Below are positions 16,761 through 25,406 of a stretch of DNA of 32,686 nt, one piece after another; within the stretch, counting starts at the first letter, position 1, and each line of letters starts with the position of its first letter. The notes below the pieces were generated by a model. The model was not told where the DNA came from, made no database searches, and was given only the letters and a program-made list of their open reading frames with translations. The DNA lies in the NCBI RefSeq assembly GCF_001612665.1, contig NZ_BDAX01000049.1:1-32686 (forward strand), in the 5' to 3' direction. Source of the DNA: Nocardia alba NBRC 108234. GTDB taxonomy: Bacteria; Actinomycetota; Actinomycetes; Mycobacteriales; Mycobacteriaceae. Both the position numbers and the translations under genes were made by a program.

Positions 16761-17296
16761 CGCTTGCCGGTCTCCATCCGGTCGATCAATCGGTTCGCCA
16801 CTTCGGCCAACCGCCGTTCGTCGGCGTAGGCCAATCGGGAATCCAACTCGCTCAAGGGAACCCACGCAACCTGGGTCACTTCGACATCGGCGTCGGACAG
16901 CTCACCGCCGAGACACCGCAGCAGGAAATGGTGCACGGTCTTGTGTACCCGTCTGCCCTCGGTGACGAACCAGTAATCGATACTGCCGAGTTCGGCGACC
17001 ACTTCCCCGTCGATGCCGGTTTCCTCGGCGACCTCGCGAATCGCGGTCTGCTCGGAGGTCTCACCCTGCTCGATATGTCCTTTGGGCAGCGACCACAGCA
17101 GGCGCCCGCGTCGGTCGGTGCGGCCGATCAGCGCGGCGGTGCGTTGCTCCTTGGGGCCGTCGAGGCCCTCGACGACCAGACCGCCCGCCGAGGTCTCCCG
17201 GACGGTGCGCATGCGGGGTTTGCCGGCGTTGTTCGCCGAACCGCGCCGCCGCGGCTGGCGGCGTCGACTGTTCGCGCGATCGGCCGGAGGAGACAC
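16757..17296 (-). CDS. mutT4: nudix hydrolase (MutT4 homologue)
   Basis: A 179-aa nudix hydrolase with a complete box: G73, E79, R87-E88, E91-E92, G94, within GHIEQGETSEQTAIREVAEE. It cleaves nucleoside-diphosphate-linked substrates; the exact one is not known from sequence. The Arg-rich N-terminus (SRRRQPRRRG) before MRTVRETSAGG is also found in the mycobacterial protein, which supports the GTG start at 17296 rather than ATG at codon 29. It overlaps the following DUF6049 gene by 4 bp, so it heads the cluster, and is divergent from pcnA. Confidence 0.92.
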   Translation of the reverse strand: MSPPADRANSRRRQPRRRGSANNAGKPRMRTVRETSAGGLVVEGLDGPKEQRTAALIGRTDRRGRLLWSLPKGHIEQGETSEQTAIREVAEETGIDGEVVAELGSIDYWFVTEGRRVHKTVHHFLLRCLGGELSDADVEVTQVAWVPLSELDSRLAYADERRLAEVANRLIDRMETGKR

Positions 17297-17372
17297 TCCG
17301 TCAGCTTAGCTGTGCATATCGAGTGCGGGCGCGGGTGTGGTGGACTGCGGGGAAAGGGTTCGACGGGGTCGG

Positions 17373-17384
17373 TAAAGTGCCTGT
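17373..17384 (+). promoter_or_regulatory. -10-like element directly before pcnA
   Basis: TAAAGT at 17373-17378, six bases before the GTG at 17385. This spacing puts the transcript start at or next to the start codon, as in leaderless actinobacterial mRNAs. Confidence 0.4.
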
Positions 17385-18848
17385 GTGGTTTCTCCCGATG
17401 TTGTCCCTGATGCTGTGGCGGATCGTCGTGCTCGCCTGCTGGCGGGGGCGGCGGTGACGTTGGGGCAGCTCAATGATGTTTTGGCGCCGTTGGGGGGGAT
17501 GTTCGCGGAGCGGGGGCACACGCTCTATCTGGTCGGTGGCAGTGTGCGCGACGCCGTGCTCGGGCGGCTCGGCAACGATCTGGATTTCACGACCGATGCG
17601 CGGCCGGAGGTCGTGCAGGAGTTGATGCGTGGGTGGGCCGATCATCTGTGGGATACCGGCGGCTTGGCGTTCGGCACGGTGAGCGCTGCCAAGAACGATC
17701 AGCAGCTCGAGATCACCACTTTTCGGGCCGATACCTACGACCGGGTTTCGCGCAATCCCGAGGTCACCTTCGGCGACTCGCTCGACGGTGACCTGGTGCG
17801 CCGCGACTTCACGGTGAACGCCATGGCGGTCAAGATCGCCGCTGACGGGTCGCTGGAATTCGTCGACCCGCTCAACGGCATCGACGCGCTGCTCGCGGGC
17901 GTGTTGGATACCCCGGCGGCGCCGCAGGATTCGTTCGACGACGATCCGCTGCGCATGCTGCGGGCCGCGCGTTTCGTCGCCCAACTCGGCTTCGAGGTGG
18001 CGCCGCGGGTGCGGGCGGCGATCGTCGAGATGGCCGACCAGATCGACCGGATCACCGCCGAGCGGGTGCGCGCCGAACTGGACAAGCTGATCGGCGCCGA
18101 CCACCCGATCGACGGCATCAACCTCATGTGCGATACCGGTCTGGCGCAGCGCGTGCTGCCCGAGGTGCCCGCGATGAAGCTCGAGATCGACGAGCACCAC
18201 CAGCACAAGGACGTGTACCAGCACTCGCTGACGGTGCTCCAGCAGGCGATCGACCAGGAGGAGGGCGACGCCGACCTGGTGTTGCGCTGGGCGGCGCTGC
18301 TGCACGACATCGGCAAGCCCGACACCAAACGCAACGAGCCGGCGGGCGGCGTGAGCTTCCACCACCACGAGGTGGTCGGCGCGAAGATGGTGCGCAAGCG
18401 GATGCGGGCGCTGAAGTACCCGAAGGTGTTCACCGAGGAGGTCGCGCGGCTGGTGTTCCTGCACCTGCGCTTCCACGGATACGGCAAGGGGCAGTGGACG
18501 GATTCGGCGGTGCGCCGCTACGTCACCGACGCCGACGACCTGCTCGATCGCCTGCACAAGCTCGTGCGCGCCGACTGCACCACGCGCAACAAGCGCCGCG
18601 CGGCGGCCCTGCGCTCGACCTACGACGAGCTGGAGGAGCGGATCGCGGCGCTGCGCGAGCAGGAGGATCTGGCCCGGGTGCGCCCGGATCTGGACGGCAA
18701 CGCGATCATGGAATTGCTCGATCTGCCGCCGGGCCCGCAGGTGGGCAAGGCGTGGAAGTACCTGAAGGATCTGCGTTTGGACCGCGGCCCGATGAGCCGG
18801 GAAGAGGCCGAAACCGCGCTGCGCGAATGGTGGGCCACGCAGCACTGA
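17385..18848 (+). CDS. pcnA: CCA tRNA nucleotidyltransferase
   Basis: A 487-aa class II CCA-adding enzyme that builds the tRNA 3' end. Seen: GGSVRD (51-56), the catalytic DLDF (D65, D67) in DLDFTTDARPEVVQE, RRDFTVNAMAV, the ERVRAELDKLI helix region, and a C-terminal HD domain with HHQHKDVYQHS and LLHDIGKPDT. The HD domain is common in actinobacterial members. Length matches Rv3907c (about 480 aa). The start is GTG at 17385. It ends with its stop codon touching the stop codon of the next, convergent gene. Confidence 0.95.
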   Translation: MVSPDVVPDAVADRRARLLAGAAVTLGQLNDVLAPLGGMFAERGHTLYLVGGSVRDAVLGRLGNDLDFTTDARPEVVQELMRGWADHLWDTGGLAFGTVSAAKNDQQLEITTFRADTYDRVSRNPEVTFGDSLDGDLVRRDFTVNAMAVKIAADGSLEFVDPLNGIDALLAGVLDTPAAPQDSFDDDPLRMLRAARFVAQLGFEVAPRVRAAIVEMADQIDRITAERVRAELDKLIGADHPIDGINLMCDTGLAQRVLPEVPAMKLEIDEHHQHKDVYQHSLTVLQQAIDQEEGDADLVLRWAALLHDIGKPDTKRNEPAGGVSFHHHEVVGAKMVRKRMRALKYPKVFTEEVARLVFLHLRFHGYGKGQWTDSAVRRYVTDADDLLDRLHKLVRADCTTRNKRRAAALRSTYDELEERIAALREQEDLARVRPDLDGNAIMELLDLPPGPQVGKAWKYLKDLRLDRGPMSREEAETALREWWATQH

Positions 18849-19664
18849 TCAGAAGACGATCAGTGTCGTTCCCGCGATGATGGCGTCGCGGATCTGGGTC
18901 AGGTCGAACGACCCGGTGGTCGCGGGCAGTTCGAGCCGGAATTTCACCACGTCACCGCGCCGGTGCGCGTAGGAAATGTCGGCTCGGTTGGGCAGGTCGT
19001 CGAGGAGCAGCGCGGGCGCGGCAACCACGCGCCTGGGTAGCCGGATGCCGTACCAACTGGCTTTGCGGATATCGATGGTGAGCAGGTTGTCGTAGACCTG
19101 CCCGTCGACGACGGCCCGCATCTTGCGGGTGCGATGCGTCGCGACGATCTGTCCGCGTTCGTCGAGACGCACTCGCCAGTCCAGGTTCTGGGCGTCGACC
19201 CAGGCTGTCAGCGCGCCGATGCCGATGGTGCCCTCGATGTCGAGCTGCTGGACTCGAATCTTGGTCGGCACACCGGGAATCAGCCGCACGCCGTGCGCGA
19301 CCACGGTGACCGTGTCGAATGCATGCGAGTCCCAGATCAGGTTCGACAGCACTGTCTTGCTCTGGAAGTGAGCGCCGCGTCTGCGCAGCTTGAAGGTGTC
19401 GAGGGTGGCGGTGAGGTCGTGTCCGAGCAGCGTGGCCTTGATTTCCTGGCCGCCGAAACGGCTGAGGATGCCCTCGCTGAGCACGGTCATCAGCACATCG
19501 GGCATGAGCGCGGTGACGGTGCCGGAACCCAGGTCGGCTACGGGGTCGGCCCATGAGGTGGTGAAGCCGAGCCACTGGTCGATCCAGGACGGGTCGAGCA
19601 GGCGTTTGCCCATGTCGACAGCACCTGCCAGTGACCAGGACTTCGGATCGAAATACGTGGCCAT
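18849..19664 (-). CDS. conserved protein of unknown function
   Basis: A 271-aa protein I do not recognise with certainty. It has no signal peptide or membrane span. Its alternating pattern (IKATLLGHDLTATLDTFKLRRRG, FDTVTVVAHGVRLIPG, TKIRVQQLDIEGTIGIGALTAWVD) is beta-rich and recalls DUF2993/LmeA-like lipid-binding proteins, but this is a weak impression. The N-terminus MATYFDPKSWSLAGAVDMGKRLL could be an amphipathic helix. The ATG at 19664 has no strong ribosome site. It lies between pcnA (convergent, no gap) and pxpA (divergent, 156 bp). Confidence 0.7.
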   Translation of the reverse strand: MATYFDPKSWSLAGAVDMGKRLLDPSWIDQWLGFTTSWADPVADLGSGTVTALMPDVLMTVLSEGILSRFGGQEIKATLLGHDLTATLDTFKLRRRGAHFQSKTVLSNLIWDSHAFDTVTVVAHGVRLIPGVPTKIRVQQLDIEGTIGIGALTAWVDAQNLDWRVRLDERGQIVATHRTRKMRAVVDGQVYDNLLTIDIRKASWYGIRLPRRVVAAPALLLDDLPNRADISYAHRRGDVVKFRLELPATTGSFDLTQIRDAIIAGTTLIVF

Positions 19665-19777
19665 GATGGCTCTGAGCGTACTTGGCCGCGTGGCCGACGG
19701 CCATGAAGTGTGACCCGATTCCGCACGCCCCGGTGATAACGGTATGAATCTGTGCGTTCACGCTCGAATTCCCGGGG

Positions 19778-19783
19778 TACATT
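19778..19783 (+). promoter_or_regulatory. candidate -10 box of the pxp operon
   Basis: TACATT 38 nt before the pxpA start, within the 156-bp divergent gap. A poor -35 (GTTCAC near 19756) is the only partner, so confidence is low. Confidence 0.3.
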
Positions 19784-19820
19784 CGGCGACGAGTGACCCG
19801 CGAAGACCGGAGGGCATCGC

Positions 19821-20570
19821 ATGCCGCTGGACCTGAACAGTGATCTGGGCGAGGGTTTCGGCCCGTGGCGGATGGGCGACGATGCCGCCATGCTCGACAT
19901 CGTGACCAGCGCGAACATCGCGTGTGGTTTCCACGCAGGCGACCCGACCATCATGCGCCGCACCTGCGAACTCGCGGTGGCCAAGGGCGTGCGGATCGGC
20001 GCGCACGTCGGCTATCGCGATCTGGTCGGGTTCGGTCGTCGCGATATCGCCATCGCCCCTGCCGATTTGCGCGACGAGGTGCTCTATCAAATCGGCGCGC
20101 TCGCGGCTTTCGCGCGGGCCGCGGGCGATCGGGTGCGCTACGTGAAACCGCACGGCGCCCTCTATCACGCGGCAGCGCGCGATCGTCTGCTCGCCGAAGC
20201 GCTGGTCGCCGCGGTGGCGGAGGCCGAACCGGGTCTGGCGTTGCTCGGTCCGATGGGCACCGAATTGGAACGGGCCGCCGAGCGGGTGCGTTTCGTCGGT
20301 GAGGGTTTCGCCGACCGGGCCTACACTGCAACAGGTTCGCTGGCCCCGCGTGGAGTTGCCGGGGCGGTGCTGTCGCCCGACGACGCCGTAGCCCAGGCGA
20401 CAACTCTTGCGCTGTCGGGGACCGCGCGTACCGTAGACGGTCCCGGTACGGTCGCCGTGTCCGTGGCCAGTGTGTGCGTCCACGGCGACTCCCCGGCGGC
20501 CGTCGAGATGGCCCGCCGGATTCGGGGGGCGCTCGACGAAGCCGGGATACCGGTGGAGCCGTTCAGCTGA
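19821..20570 (+). CDS. pxpA: 5-oxoprolinase subunit A (LamB/YcsF family)
   Basis: A 249-aa LamB/YcsF family protein, the ring-opening component of the PxpABC ATP-dependent 5-oxoprolinase that turns pyroglutamate, a damage product of glutamine, into glutamate. Seen: LNSDLGEGFG at the N-terminus, NIACGFHAGDP, HVGYRDLVGFGRR and VKPHGALYH. Length is typical. A GGAGG box lies 7 nt before the ATG. pxpB follows after 15 bp. Confidence 0.95.
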   Translation: MPLDLNSDLGEGFGPWRMGDDAAMLDIVTSANIACGFHAGDPTIMRRTCELAVAKGVRIGAHVGYRDLVGFGRRDIAIAPADLRDEVLYQIGALAAFARAAGDRVRYVKPHGALYHAAARDRLLAEALVAAVAEAEPGLALLGPMGTELERAAERVRFVGEGFADRAYTATGSLAPRGVAGAVLSPDDAVAQATTLALSGTARTVDGPGTVAVSVASVCVHGDSPAAVEMARRIRGALDEAGIPVEPFS

Positions 20571-20585
20571 GGGGCGGGAGGCACG

Positions 20586-21260
20586 ATGGACATCGATTGG
20601 AACGCGCGGATCCGACCCGCGGGTGATCGCGCCGTGCTCATCACCCTCGACGACCCACGCCCGGTGCAGCGCTTGGCCTCGGCGCTGCGGGTGCACGCGA
20701 TCGCCGGTGTCGAGGATGTGCTGCCCGCGGCGGAAACGGTGCTGGTCACCATGCATTCGGTGAGCTATGGCGTGCAGGTCCGCCGCGAACTCGTCGCGCT
20801 GCTCGACCGGCTCGATCACGAGCTACCGCAGGCGGATTCGCCGGATGTTTCCCGTGGAACAACCCCGGATGCCGAGCCGGTCGTCGAGATCCCCGTCCAT
20901 TACGACGGCGCGGACCTGCCGGAGGTCGCTCGGCTGCTCGACCTGTCGATTCCGGAGGTGATCGCGGCGCACACCGGCATCGTCTGGCGGTGTGCGTTCG
21001 TCGGTTTCGCGCCCGGTTTCGGTTACCTCACCTCGCCCGACGGCAGGCTCACGGTGCCGCGCCGCGTCCATGCCCGCACGGCTATTCCGGCGGGCTCGGT
21101 GGCGCTCGCGGGCGGATATTCGGCGGTCTACCCGCGTGGGACGCCGGGCGGGTGGCAGTTGATCGGCACCACCGATCTGCGAATGTGGGCGGTGGACCGC
21201 GATCCACCCGCGTTGGTGCGGGCGGGTTCGGCGATCAGGTTCGTCGCTTCCGAGGAATAG
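20586..21260 (+). CDS. pxpB: 5-oxoprolinase subunit B (KipI family)
   Basis: A 224-aa KipI/allophanate-hydrolase-subunit-1-like protein; with PxpC it phosphorylates the oxoproline carbonyl. Seen: N-terminal GDRAVLI, the conserved VxIPVHYDGADLPEVA, CAFVGFAPGFGYL and the C-terminal GGWQLIG motif. A GGGAGG box lies just before the ATG. Codons 87-92 (DVSRGT) lie over a parS-like site, in a linker between the two conserved halves. Confidence 0.95.
   Translation: MDIDWNARIRPAGDRAVLITLDDPRPVQRLASALRVHAIAGVEDVLPAAETVLVTMHSVSYGVQVRRELVALLDRLDHELPQADSPDVSRGTTPDAEPVVEIPVHYDGADLPEVARLLDLSIPEVIAAHTGIVWRCAFVGFAPGFGYLTSPDGRLTVPRRVHARTAIPAGSVALAGGYSAVYPRGTPGGWQLIGTTDLRMWAVDRDPPALVRAGSAIRFVASEE
20846..20861. 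promoter_or_regulatory. parS: parS-like site 3, inside pxpB
   Basis: TGTTTCCCGTGGAACA matches the parS consensus at 14 of 16 positions; the GTGGAAC half is as in Streptomyces parS. It is read as DVSRGT, paralleling NVSRET in parA. It lies 19.3 kb from parS site 2. Confidence 0.8.
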
Positions 21261-21330
21261 CCGTCTCGGCGGATAATCACAGGGCTGCTCAACGACGCGC
21301 CGCCTCGACAGCGAATCGGGGAGAGATCGG

Positions 21331-22188
21331 ATGCTGATCTTCATCGAGCGGGTGGGGCCGCTCGCGACGGTGCAGGACCTGGGAAGACAGGGCTGGTTCG
21401 ATTCCGGCGTCGGCCAGGCGGGCGCGGCCGACCGCGGCTCACTGCGGTTGGCGAACCGGTTGGTCGGCAATCCGGAGGACTTCGCCGCGATCGAAGTGCT
21501 GCTCGGTGGTCTCGTGCTGCGTGCCGACGGTCACCTCACCGTCGCGGTCACCGGCGCGCCCGCCCCCGCCACGGTCGATGGAACCCCGGTCGGGCACGCG
21601 AGTGTGCTCGAACTCGACGAGGGCCAGGTGTTGCGCCTCGGCCTCACGAACACCGGTCTGCGCAGCTACGTGGCGGTGCGCGGCGGCATCGATGTGGTCA
21701 AGGTGCTGGGTTCGCGCAGCCGCGACACGTTGTCGGGCATCGGTCCAGACCCGCTGGCGGCAGGCACACAGTTGCCGGTCGGTCCCCCGCCGCGCACCCT
21801 CCCGATCGTGGAATTCGCACCGGTCGCGTTGCCGCCCGGCGTGCTCACGGTGCGGGCGTGTCCGGGTCCACGCGCCGACTGGTTCGCCGATCCCGATCAG
21901 CTGTTCCGCGGTTCCTGGCTCGTGTCCGCCGACACCGACCGGGTCGGCGCCCGGCTCGATCGCGCCGACGGACCGCCGCTGGTGCGGTCGATAGATCGCG
22001 AATTGCCCTCCGAGGGTGTGGCGCTGGGCTCGGTGCAGGTGCCGCCGAGCGGTCAGCCGGTCGTCTTCCTGGCCGATCATCCGATCACGGGCGGTTATCC
22101 GGTGATCGCCGTCGTGCTCGACGCCGATGTCGACCGCGTCGCGCAGGCTCGCCCCGGCGACAAGCTGCTGTTCGTACCGGCGCGCTGA
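21331..22188 (+). CDS. pxpC: 5-oxoprolinase subunit C
   Basis: A 285-aa biotin-carboxylase-carboxyltransferase-like (AHS2) protein, third part of 5-oxoprolinase. Seen: VGPLATVQDLGRQGWFDSGVGQAGAADRGSLRLANRLVGN at the N-terminus and a C-terminal FLADHPITGGYPVIAVVLDADVD, both family hallmarks. A GGGGAGAGA box precedes the ATG. It is 70 bp after pxpB and ends 1 bp before the stop of the convergent DUF4185 gene. Confidence 0.95.
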   Translation: MLIFIERVGPLATVQDLGRQGWFDSGVGQAGAADRGSLRLANRLVGNPEDFAAIEVLLGGLVLRADGHLTVAVTGAPAPATVDGTPVGHASVLELDEGQVLRLGLTNTGLRSYVAVRGGIDVVKVLGSRSRDTLSGIGPDPLAAGTQLPVGPPPRTLPIVEFAPVALPPGVLTVRACPGPRADWFADPDQLFRGSWLVSADTDRVGARLDRADGPPLVRSIDRELPSEGVALGSVQVPPSGQPVVFLADHPITGGYPVIAVVLDADVDRVAQARPGDKLLFVPAR

Positions 22189-22189
22189 C

Positions 22190-23719
22190 TCAGCGCGGTG
22201 GATTCAGCCGCGCGTGCATGAGGTACACGTTGTAGCTGTCCCATGCCGACATCGTGAAGTACAGGTCCTGCGCGGTCGACCAGGGGTGGATGAAACCGCC
22301 GTAGGCCTTCGGATACATCTCGGTCGACACCAGCGGCACCGTCGACGTCCAGGCGCCCTGTGGCTGGCTCGCGGTCCGCAACACGATCTGACCCGCGGCC
22401 GAGTCGAGGTAGACCATCTGCCACTGCTTGCTCTCCGCGTCGAACCGCACCGACAGCTCGCTGGCCGTGCCGGCCACGAGCGGTGTCGCTGAATTCTGCG
22501 CCGCGGGCGCCCAATTGCCGTCCACCCAGTACTGGTAGGCCGTCTTGTTGAGCACGTCGGCCTTGCGCACCCTGGCCAGGCCGATCATCCCGACCCGGCC
22601 GTTGGGCGTGCCGAACATGTACACGTAGTCGCCGTGCGGCACCATCGCCGCCACCTGGAATCGCCCGAGTCCGAACAGGTTCTCCCAGCGGGCGTGCTGG
22701 TCTTTGGTCCAGGTCTGGCCGCCGTCGTCGGAGTAGGCGAGTCCGCCGTAGTTCGTCAGCCACATGCCGGGGACCTTCGACCAGTGGTTCACCGACATGT
22801 AGCTCATGAACTGCCGTTTCCCGAGCGCGAATCCCGAGGTCGGGATCGTGGTGGTCTCCCAGTTCTTGATCTTGCGGCTGCCGAGCAGTTCGGCGGCATG
22901 GCAGGCGCTGTCCTGCACCATCGTGTCGATGGTGATTCCGTCGCTGAGGTCGGTGTCGGTGCTGTAGGCCAGCACGTTCGACCGCCAGTCGGCTGCGTCC
23001 GAGCCCGCGCCACCGTAGGCCCAGCCCTCACCGAAGGTGTCACCGAAAACCATGGCCACCCTGCCCGGTTCGGTTTCCCAGAACAGCCCGAGGTCGGTGC
23101 CGTCGACCTGCCAGCGCATATCGGTCCGGTTGGTCGAGCCGTGTCCGGTGACCTGGTCGACGAGTCGAACGGACTCCACCCGCGCGGGCAGCACCGGCGC
23201 CCCGAGCGGGCCGCGCTCGATCGGCCGGACCACCGGCTCCGGCGCCTCCTGGGCCGGTTCGCCTTCGCCGCCGGGCACCGGGATCGGAATCGGCTCGATC
23301 TCCGGGTTGATCCGGATCCGCGGCAACGCCACCGCGGAGCCGGTCGAGGTGGACTCGTCTGTACTTTCACTTTCCTGCTCGGGTTCCGGCGTGTCACGGA
23401 CCTCGGGGCAGGGGTTTCGGCAGGGATCGGCGGGCAGCGGCACCTGCGCGACACGGGTGTTGTCGTGCGGCGGGTCGGGAATCGGCACCGGCGTCAGCTG
23501 CGGCACCCAGATCGGGATATCGATGCTCGGGGGCAGGACCGGAGCAGGCGGCGCGGCCGGGTCCGGCAGCCGGTTCACCGGGTCGAATCCTGTTTCGCCG
23601 CAGATGTTCACCGGCGGCGGCAGCCAGGGCAGCGGGCCCGCCTGCGCGGGGACGGCGAGGATGGCGGACAGCGCAACGCCCACGGTGGCGGTTGCGTGTG
23701 AGACCGGTCGTGCGCGCAT
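22190..23719 (-). CDS. secreted DUF4185 protein, possible endo-D-arabinanase (GH183-like)
   Basis: A 509-aa exported protein: signal peptide at 1 to about 27 (ending PAQA), a long Pro/Glu/Ser-rich linker with an early Cys pair (about 38-175), then a DUF4185 domain (about 185-505). The domain shows VAMVFGDTFGEGW, WRSNVLAYSTD, GGLAYSDDGGQTW and VYMFGTPNGRVG, an Asp-box-like propeller pattern. DUF4185 members were recently shown to be endo-D-arabinanases (family GH183), acting on the D-arabinan of mycobacterial and nocardial cell walls. Whether this protein is active is not shown by sequence. GGGAG precedes the ATG. It faces the end of pxpC. Confidence 0.85.
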   Translation of the reverse strand: MRARPVSHATATVGVALSAILAVPAQAGPLPWLPPPVNICGETGFDPVNRLPDPAAPPAPVLPPSIDIPIWVPQLTPVPIPDPPHDNTRVAQVPLPADPCRNPCPEVRDTPEPEQESESTDESTSTGSAVALPRIRINPEIEPIPIPVPGGEGEPAQEAPEPVVRPIERGPLGAPVLPARVESVRLVDQVTGHGSTNRTDMRWQVDGTDLGLFWETEPGRVAMVFGDTFGEGWAYGGAGSDAADWRSNVLAYSTDTDLSDGITIDTMVQDSACHAAELLGSRKIKNWETTTIPTSGFALGKRQFMSYMSVNHWSKVPGMWLTNYGGLAYSDDGGQTWTKDQHARWENLFGLGRFQVAAMVPHGDYVYMFGTPNGRVGMIGLARVRKADVLNKTAYQYWVDGNWAPAAQNSATPLVAGTASELSVRFDAESKQWQMVYLDSAAGQIVLRTASQPQGAWTSTVPLVSTEMYPKAYGGFIHPWSTAQDLYFTMSAWDSYNVYLMHARLNPPR

Positions 23720-23811
23720 CTGGCTCCCTCGAATCGGCGGCGGCGAGGAACACCTGTGATCTTGTGCGAACTTACCGGAACCGATCGCTGTTGCCGTGCG
23801 TCCAAGCAGAT

Positions 23812-24039
23812 GTGAACGAAATCGAGTACGTCTTCGGCATCGGCGACGCGGTCGTGCACCCTTGGTCGAGTAACGAACTGGCCGACACCGGCGACACGCT
23901 CTGGATCGACTACGACACCGGCGTCGACTACGACGCCTTCCTCCCCGATATCCCGCTGGCCACCGCCGATCATCGGACCGTGCTCGCCCAGGAACCCGCC
24001 GGCGAGGTCAGCAGTCCACCCTGGCTCGACGGGAATTGA
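23812..24039 (+). CDS. small acidic hypothetical protein
   Basis: A 75-aa protein with 15 Asp/Glu and a single basic residue (Arg55), GC-rich third codon positions and many Tyr/Trp. No family recognised. The GTG at 23812 is the best start, since upstream codons have no homology-like character and run into the DUF4185 gene; no clear ribosome site is seen. The last 32 bp overlap the 3' end of the convergent MFS gene. The codon pattern argues that it is real, but this is not proven. Confidence 0.5.
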   Translation: MNEIEYVFGIGDAVVHPWSSNELADTGDTLWIDYDTGVDYDAFLPDIPLATADHRTVLAQEPAGEVSSPPWLDGN

Positions 24040-25375
24040 GCGCGATGGCCACGATGCCGAGGGCGTACACCCCGGCGCCGACCAGCACCACCGCGATCGA
24101 ACGTCCGTCGGCCGGGATCACCAGCGCGGCCACCGCGATCGCCGAGACGAAGCAGACGTTGAAAACCGTGTCCTGCAGGGCGAATACCTGCCCGCGCTGA
24201 TCGTCGTCGATATCGATCTGCATGCTCGCGTCGCCGGTCAGCTTGATCGTCTGACCGGCGAGGCCGAGCCCGAACGCGCCGGCCAACAGCAGCCGGTGGG
24301 CGTTGTCGACGGCGGGCCCGGTCGCCAGGGCGATCGGCGTCACGAGCGTGAGTTGCACGATCACCGCCGTCGCGAGCCCGAGCAGGACGGTGCGCGGCCT
24401 GCCGAGGCGCGGGATCAGGATCGGCGCGGCGATCGCGGCCAGCAGCATGCCCGCCGCCGCGAAGCCGATCGCGACCCCGAAGCCGACCAGTCCACCGCTC
24501 ATCTCGGCGTCGCCGGTGGGCTGACGCAACACCAGCACCATGATCAGCGTGTTCATCCCGAAGACGACGCGGTGCGCGCCGATGCCGATCATCGCCGTCG
24601 TCACCTGGACCGAGTGCCACACCGCGCGCGCACCGGTGCGCAGACCGGTCGCGATGGCGTGCACGGTGCTCTCGGTCCCGGCCGAGCCGCGGTCGGGCCC
24701 GAGCACGTGCGATCCGAACCCGTAGGCCAGTACCGCGCCGACCACCGAGCCGATTCCGCTCAACGCCACCGCGATCGCCGAGGCCGCGTCACCGGCACCG
24801 ATCAGCGCGATCACCGCCACCGACGCCGCGGCGCCGACGCCGGCGCACACCGAAGCCACCGTCGCCAGCACCGAGTTCATCGGCACCAGCCACCGCAGTT
24901 CGAGCACGCGCGGCAGCGCCGCCGACACACCGGCCAGCACGAACCGGCTGATCCCCACCGTCGCGAGAGCCAGCACCAGCAGCGGCGTCTCCCCCACGCC
25001 GACGAACAACCCGATCGCGGCCACCCCGATCAGCACCGCGCGCGCCGCACTCGCCGCCAGCAGGACATTGCGCCGATCCCAGCGGTCCAGCAGCGCGCCC
25101 GCGTACGGCCCGAGCACCGAATAGGGCAGCAGCAGCACGGCGAAACCGGCGGCGATGGCGAGCGGATCGGTCTCGCGTTCCGGATTGAACAGGATCGCGC
25201 CCGACAGAGCAGCCTGGAACATCCCGTCACCGAACTGCGCGGCCAGCCTGAGCAGGGCCAGGCGGGGCATCCTGGGGTTGTGCCGGACCACCGCGCGGGT
25301 GTCGTGCAGGAGATGTCTCATCGAGATCGGCTGCTCATCCGCCGTATTCGAGCCGTCAGGGGGATGAGTCGACAC
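24008..25375 (-). CDS. MFS transporter
   Basis: A 455-aa major facilitator superfamily transporter with about 12 hydrophobic segments. The typical loop after the second helix is seen: GPYAGALLDRWDRRNVLL. The family includes drug and siderophore exporters; the substrate cannot be told. The start is taken as GTG at 25375, six bases after TATGGT on the minus strand (leaderless pattern); ATG at 25321 is the alternative. The open frame further upstream runs into the divergent pirin gene and is unlikely. The 31-bp gap to pirin is very short, so both promoters overlap. Confidence 0.85.
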   Translation of the reverse strand: MSTHPPDGSNTADEQPISMRHLLHDTRAVVRHNPRMPRLALLRLAAQFGDGMFQAALSGAILFNPERETDPLAIAAGFAVLLLPYSVLGPYAGALLDRWDRRNVLLAASAARAVLIGVAAIGLFVGVGETPLLVLALATVGISRFVLAGVSAALPRVLELRWLVPMNSVLATVASVCAGVGAAASVAVIALIGAGDAASAIAVALSGIGSVVGAVLAYGFGSHVLGPDRGSAGTESTVHAIATGLRTGARAVWHSVQVTTAMIGIGAHRVVFGMNTLIMVLVLRQPTGDAEMSGGLVGFGVAIGFAAAGMLLAAIAAPILIPRLGRPRTVLLGLATAVIVQLTLVTPIALATGPAVDNAHRLLLAGAFGLGLAGQTIKLTGDASMQIDIDDDQRGQVFALQDTVFNVCFVSAIAVAALVIPADGRSIAVVLVGAGVYALGIVAIALNSRRARVDC

Positions 25376-25406
25376 GTCATGACCATAGTGGTGCCAGAAT
25401 TGAAGG

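Noticed and set aside
17301..18845. 514-codon minus-strand frame over pcnA
   Set aside because: Antisense shadow; pcnA has all CCA-adding motifs.
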